Shown in pieces: positions 27,268-35,962 of a stretch of 64,000 bases of DNA. The number at the start of each line of letters is the position of its first letter. Within the stretch, counting starts at the first letter, position 1. The notes under the pieces are model-generated. The model did no database searches. It saw nothing but the letters and a program-made list of their open reading frames with translations, and was not told the DNA's origin. The stretch comes from Methanococcoides burtonii DSM 6242 (GTDB lineage: Archaea > Halobacteriota > Methanosarcinia > Methanosarcinales > Methanosarcinaceae): positions 1,581,579 through 1,645,578 of the forward strand of contig NC_007955.1 in assembly GCF_000013725.1 (NCBI RefSeq). Direction: 5' to 3'. The translations under genes were made by a program, and so were the position numbers.

Positions 27268-28000
27268 AAGTGAAACAAAAGTTTATTCTGAGATGGTCGA
27301 TGAGATATTTTCGAGGTACGAAGGAAAATACGAATCACTTTTAAGGAACATTCCCCGTTTTTTCAATTTGCTTCAAAGGATTTACACTTCAAGAGAATTG
27401 ACATGGGAAGCAAAGTTTAAAATCAACTCTTGTTTTAGTTATTTTGCAATACCTGACGATTATATCCCTGATGATGAAGGTCCAGAAGGATTCCTCGATG
27501 ATTTTTTTGTCTGTGTTTATGTATTAGATGATCTTAGTACAGAATACTCAATTTTAATTAAAGAGAATTGGGAATTCGAAGACAATATAATGGAACTGAT
27601 ACCGTTTGTTCTCGATGAAACAATAGACTTACTTGGTGAGAAGTGTTATGACATTCTAGGTTTTACAGGCTTGTTAAGGTTTGATGAGATTAGTAGTATT
27701 TCTCATTTATTCCAAACTCCCCAGAATATAAATGAAAAGATTGAAAGGATTGATTATGAAAATCAAGAATTACTAAGTCTACTTAGAACAATTTTAGTAT
27801 ACAGTGGTAACAAAAATATACTCAGGACCCTAAGTAGCTTAAAGAAGACTTTTGATGAGGATGAGTGGAGAAAAGTGCAAAATATCATTGAAAGGTCTGA
27901 GTTCCATGAATCAAAATATGATAATTCTCATGAAATCGAACTTGATAAAATTAGAAGAAAAATAGTTCTTGGGATAAATGAGGATATATTAGATGATTGA
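27260..28000 (+). CDS. DUF1232-like protein B of the putative restriction operon
   Basis: 246 residues. Residues about 54-92 (KINSCFSYFAIPDDYIPDDEGPEGFLDDFF, read as two parts) keep the DUF1232 core better than protein A. The following FEDNIMELIPFVLDETIDLLGEKCYDILGF aligns with the same region of A. The extra C-terminal part is charged and helical. It overlaps both neighbours by eight bases, each junction being ATGATTGA. I infer it forms a pair with A, as a structural or regulatory subunit for the PLD-helicase. Confidence 0.75.
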   Translation: MIESETKVYSEMVDEIFSRYEGKYESLLRNIPRFFNLLQRIYTSRELTWEAKFKINSCFSYFAIPDDYIPDDEGPEGFLDDFFVCVYVLDDLSTEYSILIKENWEFEDNIMELIPFVLDETIDLLGEKCYDILGFTGLLRFDEISSISHLFQTPQNINEKIERIDYENQELLSLLRTILVYSGNKNILRTLSSLKKTFDEDEWRKVQNIIERSEFHESKYDNSHEIELDKIRRKIVLGINEDILDD

Positions 28001-30191
28001 AACAGGGGGATTACTAGATTTTTCATGGTCTACAAGGTATAGTAGTGCTACGCACGACCTAATACAAGATTTTTTTGTTCCAGCTTTGAGTAGATCTAGA
28101 TATTACTATCGAATTGCAGGTTTTTTCTCTTCAACAGCGATTGCAGCAGCTGCACGAGGAATAAGTGCTTTCGTTGAAAATGGGGAAAAGATGTATTTGA
28201 TTATAGGTAGTCAACTTTCCCAAGAAGATGTTGATGCAATAAATACTGGCACTAAGAAAATCGATGCAACATTGTATGAAAAATGGGATGTATGTAAGGA
28301 AGATTTTGAGAATAATGTTGTCAAAAAAAGATTTGAGCTTTTAGCATGGTTGATCGCAAATGATAAACTCGAAATAAAAATAGGAGTTAACAAAGATAAA
28401 AATGGTAACTATCTATCCTCAGAAGATTCATTGTTCCATGAAAAAGTTCTAATTTTTGAAGATTACGATGGTAACAGAATTCAAATTGATGGTTCTATCA
28501 ATGAAACAGGGAAAGCTTGGAGAGAAAATAGAGAATCTTTTTGTGTTCATAGAAGTTGGGAAAAAGGACATAAGGAATTTATAAATTCAGCAATGGATGA
28601 TTTTAACAAAATTTGGTCAAATCAGGATAATACTAGTGAAGTGATGGATTTACCTATTGCTTTAAAGAAAGACCTAATTTCCATAAGACCAAAGAATGTT
28701 CCAAATCCTCATGACGAAATCGATTTCACCTACGAAGAGTTAAACGCAAAATACGATGAAGGTTCCAGCTATGGTGGGTGTAGTTTCCATGAAAGTACAG
28801 ATGCATGCGATCAAAGCACAAAAAAGTCCTTAAGAAATTATCAAGAAGAAGCGATTCAAGCATGGGTTGACAATGAATATCGCGGAATTTTGGAGATGGC
28901 AACAGGTACTGGTAAAACATTCACCGCTTTGAATGCAATAAAACAACTTGACTTGAAATCGAAGTTATTACTTATTGGTGTACCACAAAGAGAACTAGCT
29001 AATCAGTGGACGGAAGAGTGCAAATCTGTTTTTGGGGATGTCCCAAATAGAATGATACTCTGCTATTCTAATACTGGATGGAAGATGAACATTGAAAGAG
29101 AAATTCGTCAATCCAAAAGAGAGAAGGCACTTTGCATAATAATCGTTGTATTTGGTACTATGAGGGGGAACGAGTTCGTAAGTAAGATTGGCAATTTGTT
29201 GAGAGAGAATATGTATCTAATCATTGACGAAGTTCATGAGATTGGTTCTTCTGAAAATAGAAAAATATTGTCCCAGTTCACCGATATAAAGTACCGGTTA
29301 GGTCTTAGTGCGACACCAGAAAGGGCATGGGATGAAGAAGGTAACAGTGCGATACAGGAATATTTTGGAAAGGAGCCAATATTCGTTTGGGACATGGAAA
29401 AAGCAATAAGACCTCCTGATGGATATGAACCCTGTCTATGTCAATACAAGTATCATCTTCACGATTGTTCTTTGACAGGGGATGAATTAGATAGATACGA
29501 AGAACTGTCTGAAAAGATAAAGAAGCAAATTGCGATAAAGACGAACGGCGGTCATATAGATATACAAAATATTGAAAATGGAACTTATTTACAGATATTG
29601 TTGAATCAGAGGGCAGACATAATAAAAGAATGCAAAGACAAGTTCAGGGTCCTTAAAGAGATACTTGTAGAGGAGTCTGATTCTCTGAACAAATGTCTTG
29701 TATATTGTAATGATAAGGACCATATGAACGAAGTTGCAGAGATGATCGAAAGAGAAGGATTTAAGTGCCGAAAATTTTATGGAGACCTGAACCCAAAAAA
29801 TAAAGAGCATGTATTTGATTCGTTCAAGAACGGGGATTTACAATTCCTTGTTGCAATAAAATGTCTTGATCAGGGAATCGACATACCCGTTTGCAATTCT
29901 GCGATAATTCTTACAAGTTCGCGTAACCCCCGTGAGTACATTCAAAGAAGGGGTCGGATTCTTAGATTACATAAAAATAAGGAATTTGCCATTGTACATG
30001 ATATGTTTGTATTTCCACGTCCTGTCGATGAACTGAAGTCTGGTAAAAGCAAACTATCGGATTATGAGATTACACTTATAAAGAATCAGCTTCAAAGAAT
30101 ATCCATATTCATGGATAATGCTATTAATGGGGCTGAAAATATGATTAAAAAACTTGAATATGGGGATATTATTATAGATTCTATGGAGTGA
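27993..30191 (+). CDS. PLD-nuclease/SF2 helicase fusion, putative restriction effector
   Basis: 732 residues. The N-terminal phospholipase D-like domain (about 1-215) has FHEKVLIF (His149, Lys151) followed by DGSINETGKAW (Ser168, Asn170), the HxK...(S)xN pattern of PLD nucleases. The helicase part has GTGKT (305-309), DEVH (412-415), SATPE (439-443) and QRRGRILR (651-658), the SF2 motifs I, II, III and VI. PLD plus SF2 ATPase modules with 5mC methyltransferases are known from NgoAVII/CglI-type ATP-dependent restriction, and related helicases accompany Dnd systems. Here it probably cleaves unmodified DNA. Start by overlap with the previous gene. Confidence 0.9.
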   Translation: MIETGGLLDFSWSTRYSSATHDLIQDFFVPALSRSRYYYRIAGFFSSTAIAAAARGISAFVENGEKMYLIIGSQLSQEDVDAINTGTKKIDATLYEKWDVCKEDFENNVVKKRFELLAWLIANDKLEIKIGVNKDKNGNYLSSEDSLFHEKVLIFEDYDGNRIQIDGSINETGKAWRENRESFCVHRSWEKGHKEFINSAMDDFNKIWSNQDNTSEVMDLPIALKKDLISIRPKNVPNPHDEIDFTYEELNAKYDEGSSYGGCSFHESTDACDQSTKKSLRNYQEEAIQAWVDNEYRGILEMATGTGKTFTALNAIKQLDLKSKLLLIGVPQRELANQWTEECKSVFGDVPNRMILCYSNTGWKMNIEREIRQSKREKALCIIIVVFGTMRGNEFVSKIGNLLRENMYLIIDEVHEIGSSENRKILSQFTDIKYRLGLSATPERAWDEEGNSAIQEYFGKEPIFVWDMEKAIRPPDGYEPCLCQYKYHLHDCSLTGDELDRYEELSEKIKKQIAIKTNGGHIDIQNIENGTYLQILLNQRADIIKECKDKFRVLKEILVEESDSLNKCLVYCNDKDHMNEVAEMIEREGFKCRKFYGDLNPKNKEHVFDSFKNGDLQFLVAIKCLDQGIDIPVCNSAIILTSSRNPREYIQRRGRILRLHKNKEFAIVHDMFVFPRPVDELKSGKSKLSDYEITLIKNQLQRISIFMDNAINGAENMIKKLEYGDIIIDSME

Positions 30192-30198
30192 CTGTTCA

Positions 30199-30360
30199 AT
30201 GGATGATGATATTAAAGATATTATTGATCGGGTGTTCACAGTCCAAGATGCAGCTGTGGTAGAACAGATGTTAGATGTGATAAATAGGAACATTTCAGAT
30301 GCGCACAAACTAAAAGTGATCAATGAAATCGACCAAATACTTCAGGACGTAAAAGAATGA
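30199..30360 (+). CDS. Small acidic helical protein of the operon
   Basis: 53 residues (MDDDIKDIIDRVFTVQD...HKLKVINEIDQILQDVKE), acidic and predicted helical throughout. It starts seven bases after the helicase stop and overlaps the DndD-like gene by four bases (ATGA). Tight packing on both sides argues it is real. No family is recognised; an adaptor linking helicase and SMC ATPase is conceivable. Confidence 0.65.
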   Translation: MDDDIKDIIDRVFTVQDAAVVEQMLDVINRNISDAHKLKVINEIDQILQDVKE

Positions 30361-32330
30361 TTGATTTCAAGTTAATTAGAATAACTTTGTTCAACTTTGC
30401 CTGTTATTATGGTGAGAACACATTGGACTTTACCACTAAAACCGATAAAAATATATTTTTGTTCAATGTCCCAAATGGTTCTGGAAAGACAACTCTATTT
30501 CATGCGATTAAGTGGGGGTTTTATGGTGAGTCCATAGAGTATTTTAAGGATTCCGACAAGATATCTATTAAAGATTTTCTCAATGACAGGCTGGACCCCT
30601 CTAAAGATATGTGTTTTGTGGAGATAACATTTGAATACGGAAACAAGACTTATACTCTTAAAAGGAAATATCAACCCGGTGTTAAAAAAACTTCTGAACT
30701 TTCCTTATCCAAAGGTCAGGATGACATCCTTGATGTCGATGAAGCTCAAGAGATGTTAAATCACATAAACCCACAAAATTTTGCTGATTTCTTCATGTTC
30801 GATGGTGAACAACTCAGCCGATTTATGACCGCACAAAAGAACATAGAGCAGAACTATAGGGACAGCATTCTACAGTTATTAGGTCTGAAACAGATACAAA
30901 TATTAAAAGATGACCTATCAAAGCTTGAAAAGAGATATGATAACGAGCTAACCCAGCAAAAATCAACTAACAAAGACGTAGAAACAAAGAAAAAGGTAAT
31001 AAATAGACTCAATAAAGATATAAATAATGAAGACGTAAAAATCGAAAAGCACAATGAATCCATCGAACAAAACGATAATTATATCGAAAAACTCGAGGAA
31101 CAACGAACTCGCTATGCAAAATTACCTAAGGTTATGGAAGACTTAGACAAAATAAATAAAGACATACGTAAGCAAGATAAAAGAAGTTCTGATATAGAAA
31201 GTAAATTATCATCAAGCTCTACTAATTTTTTCATAAAATTTATCGAGAGAGATTTAAAAAGGTACATCGATGAGAACAATAACAAGATTAGAGACCTTCA
31301 AGATATTTGTGGATTAAGTGATATGCAAGCAGATACCCAGTCTGCTAAAGAAGACATACTAAAGAAAAGTATTCCAAAATGTGAAGTATGTGGTCACAAA
31401 TTGAGTGATTCAGAGATCTCAAAGTTAAAAGACGAACAAGAAAGAATAAGTGAATCTTTAAAGTTGTTTGAAAAGAACAAAAATGAACGTGATAATCTCA
31501 AAGATGAGAACCAGCAGTTCATGAGCTCTTTAAGGTTACTGGATGGGTGTGATTTTGGATTGGAAATGGATAACTTAGATGAGCTAAAAAACAAGATTCA
31601 TAATCTGGAAAAAGCTAAAAAGGACTTAGATAAAGAAAGTCAAAGAGAAGAATATGGCGATCTGGCTAAAATCAACAGAGAAATAAGCTCATTACAAATA
31701 CAAAACACAAAAAATGAGGATAAAATAAAGATCGCTAAATATAATATTAAATCATCAAAAAGAGAGAAAGAGGATATTACAAGAGATATAAAAAGACTTG
31801 GTCATGATGACACTAATACCGTTAGAATAACTAGAAATATAGATTATCTCTCAAAATTGATTAGACTGCTAGATGAGGCATTGGAAATAGGGACGGAATC
31901 AAAGAGACATCAAATCCTAAAGAAATCAAATGAACTTTTCAATGAGATTACCAATAAACCGGATGAATACAGTGGAATTGGTTTCGAAGATGAAGAGAGT
32001 TATGCTTTCATTATCAAAACAAAGGACAATAGCCCTGTTAAAAACCCCTCAAGGGGTGAAAAACAAGTGCTTGCAATGAGCTTCTTGCTCGGATTGAACC
32101 AATATACTGGAAGGAATAATGTGATATTGATGGATACTCCTGTTGCGAGTTTGGATGATGTCCATAGTGCAGGTATTGGAAGTGCCTTGGCGAACCTTAA
32201 TAACCAAGTGATTTTTTTAGCTCAACCCCAAGAACTTGCTGGTGATATTTACAAAAATATGAAACCATCAGTGGTAAAAGAGTTCACCGTTGAAAGGAAT
32301 GAATACAAATCAAGTTTTAAAGAGGTGTGA
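30357..32330 (+). CDS. DndD-like SMC/Rad50-type ATPase with zinc hook
   Basis: 657 residues. Walker A is PNGSGKTT (39-46). FFMFDGEQ (145-152) is a motif typical of DndD. Long coiled coils (about 180-330 and 355-530) flank a zinc hook CEVC (342-345). The ABC signature SRGEKQ (565-570) and Walker B VILMDTPVASLDD (589-601) close the ATPase. In phosphorothioation systems DndD provides ATPase activity with DndC/DndE, but no dndA, dndB or dndC is present here, so sulfur modification by this locus is unlikely. A DNA-sensing or loading role with the PLD-helicase is inferred. Confidence 0.88.
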   Translation: MIDFKLIRITLFNFACYYGENTLDFTTKTDKNIFLFNVPNGSGKTTLFHAIKWGFYGESIEYFKDSDKISIKDFLNDRLDPSKDMCFVEITFEYGNKTYTLKRKYQPGVKKTSELSLSKGQDDILDVDEAQEMLNHINPQNFADFFMFDGEQLSRFMTAQKNIEQNYRDSILQLLGLKQIQILKDDLSKLEKRYDNELTQQKSTNKDVETKKKVINRLNKDINNEDVKIEKHNESIEQNDNYIEKLEEQRTRYAKLPKVMEDLDKINKDIRKQDKRSSDIESKLSSSSTNFFIKFIERDLKRYIDENNNKIRDLQDICGLSDMQADTQSAKEDILKKSIPKCEVCGHKLSDSEISKLKDEQERISESLKLFEKNKNERDNLKDENQQFMSSLRLLDGCDFGLEMDNLDELKNKIHNLEKAKKDLDKESQREEYGDLAKINREISSLQIQNTKNEDKIKIAKYNIKSSKREKEDITRDIKRLGHDDTNTVRITRNIDYLSKLIRLLDEALEIGTESKRHQILKKSNELFNEITNKPDEYSGIGFEDEESYAFIIKTKDNSPVKNPSRGEKQVLAMSFLLGLNQYTGRNNVILMDTPVASLDDVHSAGIGSALANLNNQVIFLAQPQELAGDIYKNMKPSVVKEFTVERNEYKSSFKEV

Positions 32331-32332
32331 AT

Positions 32333-32740
32333 ATGAAGAACTTAGATCTCTTTGTAGACGCAGGGAACGTAAAATTTCTCTCGGCCTACAGAGATTCCAT
32401 GTACCATGTTATCCGCGAGAAGGACCATTATGGACTATTTAAAAAAACTGGGATAACTGGATTATTCAATACTGCATTTAGCATAGGTTATCATTTCGAT
32501 GAGCAAACACCTATTGATAGGAAAAATGCAATAAATCATGTGAATCTGGTAAGTATTGATAGGAGTGTAAAAGAACTAATGGTTCTGTTAGTTCTCAAAC
32601 GAAAGCCACAGATAAATGACCCTAAATATCTATGGGCAGAAGTTGAGATGTATGCAGAATATGGCATACAAGTAATGTTCAACACCTTTAAAAACAAAAA
32701 TGATAAGTTGGTTATTAGTTCAATCTTAGAAAACAATTGA
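32333..32740 (+). CDS. Small protein, possibly DndE-like
   Basis: 135 residues from the ATG at 32333, with GAGGTG five bases upstream; a GTG at 32327 is also possible. The segment KKTGITGLFNTAFSIGYHF recalls the TGIxxxxxxRxAFSLSL region of DndE, and its place after a DndD-like gene matches dndDE order. The similarity is weak and by eye. DndE binds nicked DNA and associates with DndD. It is the last gene of the operon, convergent with the methyltransferase gene five bases away. Confidence 0.6.
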   Translation: MKNLDLFVDAGNVKFLSAYRDSMYHVIREKDHYGLFKKTGITGLFNTAFSIGYHFDEQTPIDRKNAINHVNLVSIDRSVKELMVLLVLKRKPQINDPKYLWAEVEMYAEYGIQVMFNTFKNKNDKLVISSILENN

Positions 32741-32745
32741 TTATT

Positions 32746-34455
32746 TTATAATCTCACCGTTAGTTCAGTTATATGTATCACAGAGTACAACGCTGCTACG
32801 ATCCTAATTGGGATGTTCTTATAGAGAATATCACGGGGACTGAACTTAATTATCCGTCCATCCTTTTCGTTGCTCATGTTGGACAATGACATGTCTTCAT
32901 ATTCGTTCCTTGGAAAGAAACGATCTACAAGTATTTTGGCATTTCCAAGGGCATCCCTTGGAGTGAAGATATCTTTATTTGGTTCTACCAAGCGATATTG
33001 TGATTGGAAGACCTCTGCACATGGTATTTTCTTATCAAAGACCTCTTCATTAGCCTTGATGAAAGAATCTATTTTATCTCCGTCTTCGAATTGATATAAC
33101 ATGGTGAGCACATTTTCTTTTGATGGTCTTGCCACCTTCATATTACTTTTACCTGTTCCATGATGTATACTTGCAGACCATACTATAGAATCATCTGTGT
33201 ACCTAGGTCGACTGTTATCCAACTCTACCCTAAAGTTCTTATATTTCATGTTGGGAACGATCTCAGTGAAATTAGCTTTTTCATGTTTATTCTGTGGTAT
33301 CTTACGGGAATCCCAGCCGGTCAGGTCGAACTCTAATTTATTCTTATCCGAGTTGGGGTCAAAGTCTTGTTTGACTTCGATCATTTCTTTTTTTAGTATC
33401 TCTTCCGCAAATGCATACGCAAGCTTGGGACAGACCGCATTGCCAACAAGTTTGTACTTTATACCTTCGCTCTTCCCTTGGAATAGATATGTTATGGGAA
33501 ACGACATGAGGGTTGCAATCTCTCTTATGGTTGGAGCACGGTAGCTACCTGGATTATTTCCCTCAAATATCATCGCTTCTCTTGATGAAGTAGTTCTCAT
33601 CGCCATAACCGTTCTGCTGGGTACGGATGTTTCTTCTGGGAAAGCCATCCTCCCATAATATCTTGCTTGTTGTTTTCTATCTCGAGCTTGTAACCAGTCG
33701 TACTCATGGATAGAAGTATCATAAAAATGATCGGTCAGTTCTTCAGTATCGATTGAAAAACCAAAATTTGGATCGGTTATGTCATAGTCGAATGCATTGA
33801 TTACTTCACTCAATGAAATCCATTTATCTTTGTGTGTAGGATCGGGTCGGGGGTAATCGCCGATAACAAGCCTTTTTCTTCTTTGCGGAATTCCATAATC
33901 TGCAGCATTATATATGTTCTCGTCAGAAATATCGATCTTTAATGCAATATCGGTCTCCCTTTTCTGGATGCCGAGGGATAGAAGTATTTCATTTGTTAGT
34001 TCTAACTCTCTGAACGTATATTCCTCTTGGAGTTGTTTCATGGTGTTTGGGACATTCTCTAGCAACCAATATTTGAGAATTGAACCAGGCTTATGTTTTT
34101 TTATTGAAATAATCTGAAGATATTTTTTAATAAGTCTGATCCCATGCGTTTTATCTGCTTTTCCTGCACGATTTGATGAAGAAAAAGAGACACACGGAGG
34201 AGACCCAACGATCACATCTACATCCGGGATAACATCATCAATATCAGTTGTTTCTATTTTGAGTATATCTCCATCTTTATCTTTATAGCAATCAAGACCG
34301 AAGTGTGCACAGTTCGGATGGTTCAATTTGTGTGTTTCTCTTGCCGGGTTCCAGATGTCGAGAGCAAAAACTATTTCGAACCCCGCTTGTCTAAATCCTT
34401 CCGAGGAACCTCCTGCTCCACAGAAAAAATCGGCAACTGTAAATCTTTTTACCAT
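32746..34455 (-). CDS. DNA (cytosine-5) methyltransferase with C-terminal extension
   Basis: 569 residues from the ATG at 34455, chosen for GAGGG five bases upstream; 34479 is an alternative. Motif I DFFCGAGGSSEGF, motif IV GSPPCVSFSSSNR (catalytic Cys), motif VI LLENVPN, motif VIII QRRKRLVIGDY and motifs IX-X (RAPTIREIATLMSFP, YKLVGNAVCPKLAYAFAEEI) are all present. About 170 further residues (about 400-569) form an extension of unknown role that may help set specificity. It makes 5-methylcytosine, the likely self mark of this locus. It is convergent with the operon and pairs with vsr at the other end. Confidence 0.95.
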   Translation of the reverse strand: MVKRFTVADFFCGAGGSSEGFRQAGFEIVFALDIWNPARETHKLNHPNCAHFGLDCYKDKDGDILKIETTDIDDVIPDVDVIVGSPPCVSFSSSNRAGKADKTHGIRLIKKYLQIISIKKHKPGSILKYWLLENVPNTMKQLQEEYTFRELELTNEILLSLGIQKRETDIALKIDISDENIYNAADYGIPQRRKRLVIGDYPRPDPTHKDKWISLSEVINAFDYDITDPNFGFSIDTEELTDHFYDTSIHEYDWLQARDRKQQARYYGRMAFPEETSVPSRTVMAMRTTSSREAMIFEGNNPGSYRAPTIREIATLMSFPITYLFQGKSEGIKYKLVGNAVCPKLAYAFAEEILKKEMIEVKQDFDPNSDKNKLEFDLTGWDSRKIPQNKHEKANFTEIVPNMKYKNFRVELDNSRPRYTDDSIVWSASIHHGTGKSNMKVARPSKENVLTMLYQFEDGDKIDSFIKANEEVFDKKIPCAEVFQSQYRLVEPNKDIFTPRDALGNAKILVDRFFPRNEYEDMSLSNMSNEKDGRIIKFSPRDILYKNIPIRIVAALYSVIHITELTVRL

Positions 34456-34479
34456 GTATCCCTCATGCAGATCGATCAA

Positions 34480-35031
34480 AATAATGTATTAAAATCTTTT
34501 AGATCGTATATAAGCATTGCGTTAACTTGTTAAGATGGGAAAATCCACAAATATCCTCTTTTTACAACTCGATAGTTTAACACCATTCTTGTTTTAAATA
34601 TTTTATAACTGAGTAAGAACATTGCTCCATAATAGAACCGATTCTCGTTAAATCATAACCCATTCAATCACATAGCCATGAGTGCAATAGAGTGAAATTA
34701 TAATCGCGATTTTCCGGAAAGCAAGAATCGACATCGTCTGCAACACCTAGTTCGCCAAATGTTCCAGCAACACTTCCAAATTTAGATTGAAAATTTAACT
34801 GCGGAAAGTCAGATGAAAAAATCATCAATTGTAGAATTTGAACTGGCAGCTTTGCTTAATGCATGAAATCGTCACGTGGGACGAAGCATAGTATGGGAGA
34901 AGGGGGATTGTGATCATACATGGGGAATGAAGAGGGATAGACAATTTTTCTATATGAAATGACTAAAAATATTAGGCAGAAAATCTGCCCACGTTAAAGT
35001 AGGAATCATCAAGTAATTCTCTTTAACGTGC
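34480..35031. other. Intergenic stretch between methyltransferase and GNAT genes
   Basis: Holds the methyltransferase promoter side and an unassigned AT-rich stretch with no supported gene. Near the end, CACGTTAAAG (34990-34999) and CTTTAACGTG (35021-35030) form an inverted repeat just past the GNAT stop, a likely transcript end for that minus-strand gene. Confidence 0.5.
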
Positions 35032-35553
35032 TCACAATTGATCAGCTAGTGGTTTCATATTAAGGTATAATTTTGGCGTCTCGCGGTTTTTATATTTTTC
35101 AACTAAAATAAAAGTATTTCTTTTATAGAAACCAATTGAACATGACTTCGAGTCGACAGTGAGGTATCTACAACCTGCTGTTTTTGAAACATCGAGCGCC
35201 AAACCGATAGCTGTTGTGAGGAGGTGTCTTCCGATACCTTTACATGCATAATCCATATCTACTGCTAGCCTTGCAAGCTTTAATGCTGGATACTTAGCAT
35301 ACTCGAATTCATCGACACCATCCCCATCACCCACGGCCACTACCTCAAGTGTGTCGGTTGTCAATGTAAAATAGCCTACTAAATAATCCTCATGATAACA
35401 AACAAAGGTTGCACTGACCATCTGTTCTTGATCGTCCAATGCATCTTCAATTAAAAAACCGTTTAGCTCAGCATTTTCGGAATCAAATGCTGATAAGTCA
35501 TCGTTTTTAGTCAATTTTGAAACGAGGAGATCGCTGGTGTCTATATCTACCAC
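35032..35553 (-). CDS. GNAT acetyltransferase, TacT-like toxin candidate
   Basis: 173 residues starting at a GTG. The early SKLTKNDDLSAFDSENAELNGFLIEDALDDQ and LARLAVDMDYACKGIGRHLL (motif A, acetyl-CoA loop about 110-117) followed by CRYLTVDSKSCSIGFYKRNTF are typical of GNAT toxins that acetylate aminoacyl-tRNA. The GTG abuts the stop of a 48-residue gene, an antitoxin-toxin type arrangement. A plain acetyltransferase cannot be ruled out. Confidence 0.8.
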   Translation of the reverse strand: MVDIDTSDLLVSKLTKNDDLSAFDSENAELNGFLIEDALDDQEQMVSATFVCYHEDYLVGYFTLTTDTLEVVAVGDGDGVDEFEYAKYPALKLARLAVDMDYACKGIGRHLLTTAIGLALDVSKTAGCRYLTVDSKSCSIGFYKRNTFILVEKYKNRETPKLYLNMKPLADQL

Positions 35554-35700
35554 TTAAAATCTAACCTTTTTAGACAAGTCTTTTGCTTTTTTGAACATTT
35601 CAACCTGTTCAGGGGTTACTTTCGGGTGTTTTTCATTTTCCCAAAAGGCTTTTGCGTCAACTCCTTCCAAAACCAGCCCCAGTTCTATTGGTTTTGCCAT
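35554..35700 (-). CDS. Small protein, putative antitoxin of the GNAT gene
   Basis: 48 residues (MAKPIELGLVLEGVDAKAFWENEKHPKVTPEQ...). An AGGTGAAAAGT ribosome-binding site lies upstream. Its TAA ends at the base next to the GTG of the GNAT gene. The short C-terminal KKAKDLSKKVRF helix is basic. It lacks a clear ribbon-helix-helix domain, so the antitoxin role rests on position only. Confidence 0.6.
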   Translation of the reverse strand: MAKPIELGLVLEGVDAKAFWENEKHPKVTPEQVEMFKKAKDLSKKVRF

Positions 35701-35840
35701 ACTTTTCACCTTTTTTTAGATTATACTTTGTGAATACATTTGTACCCAGCATGTACTCACTGTGTATCGCCATATAAAAAACTGACGTTATCCTATTAGA
35801 GTCTATTGTTAAAAGTATAGGATTGCTAAAATAAATGTAA

Positions 35841-35913
35841 TAGTCCCGCCCGGATTCGAACCGGGGTCTCAAGCTCCAAAGGCTTGAAAGATTGACCGCT
35901 ACTCAACGGGACT
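35841..35913 (-). tRNA. tRNA-Gln (anticodon TTG)
   Basis: On the minus strand AGTCCCG pairs with CGGGACT. The anticodon arm CAAGC-CTTTGGA-GCTTG carries TTG, and the T arm CCCGG-TTCGAAT-CCGGG is complete. The length is 73 bases with A as discriminator. Its 3' end faces the accessory region, the usual orientation for a tRNA used as an integration site, but I found no second copy of the 3' end. Confidence 0.95.
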
Positions 35914-35962
35914 TCACACCTTGCATATGCATAATGATACTTATTTGTTATGCAAAAAATGT

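Noticed and set aside
26027-34455. Reading the locus as a DISARM or complete Dnd system
   Set aside because: There is no DUF1998 protein (drmB) and no dndA, dndB or dndC; the helicase has an N-terminal PLD domain instead.
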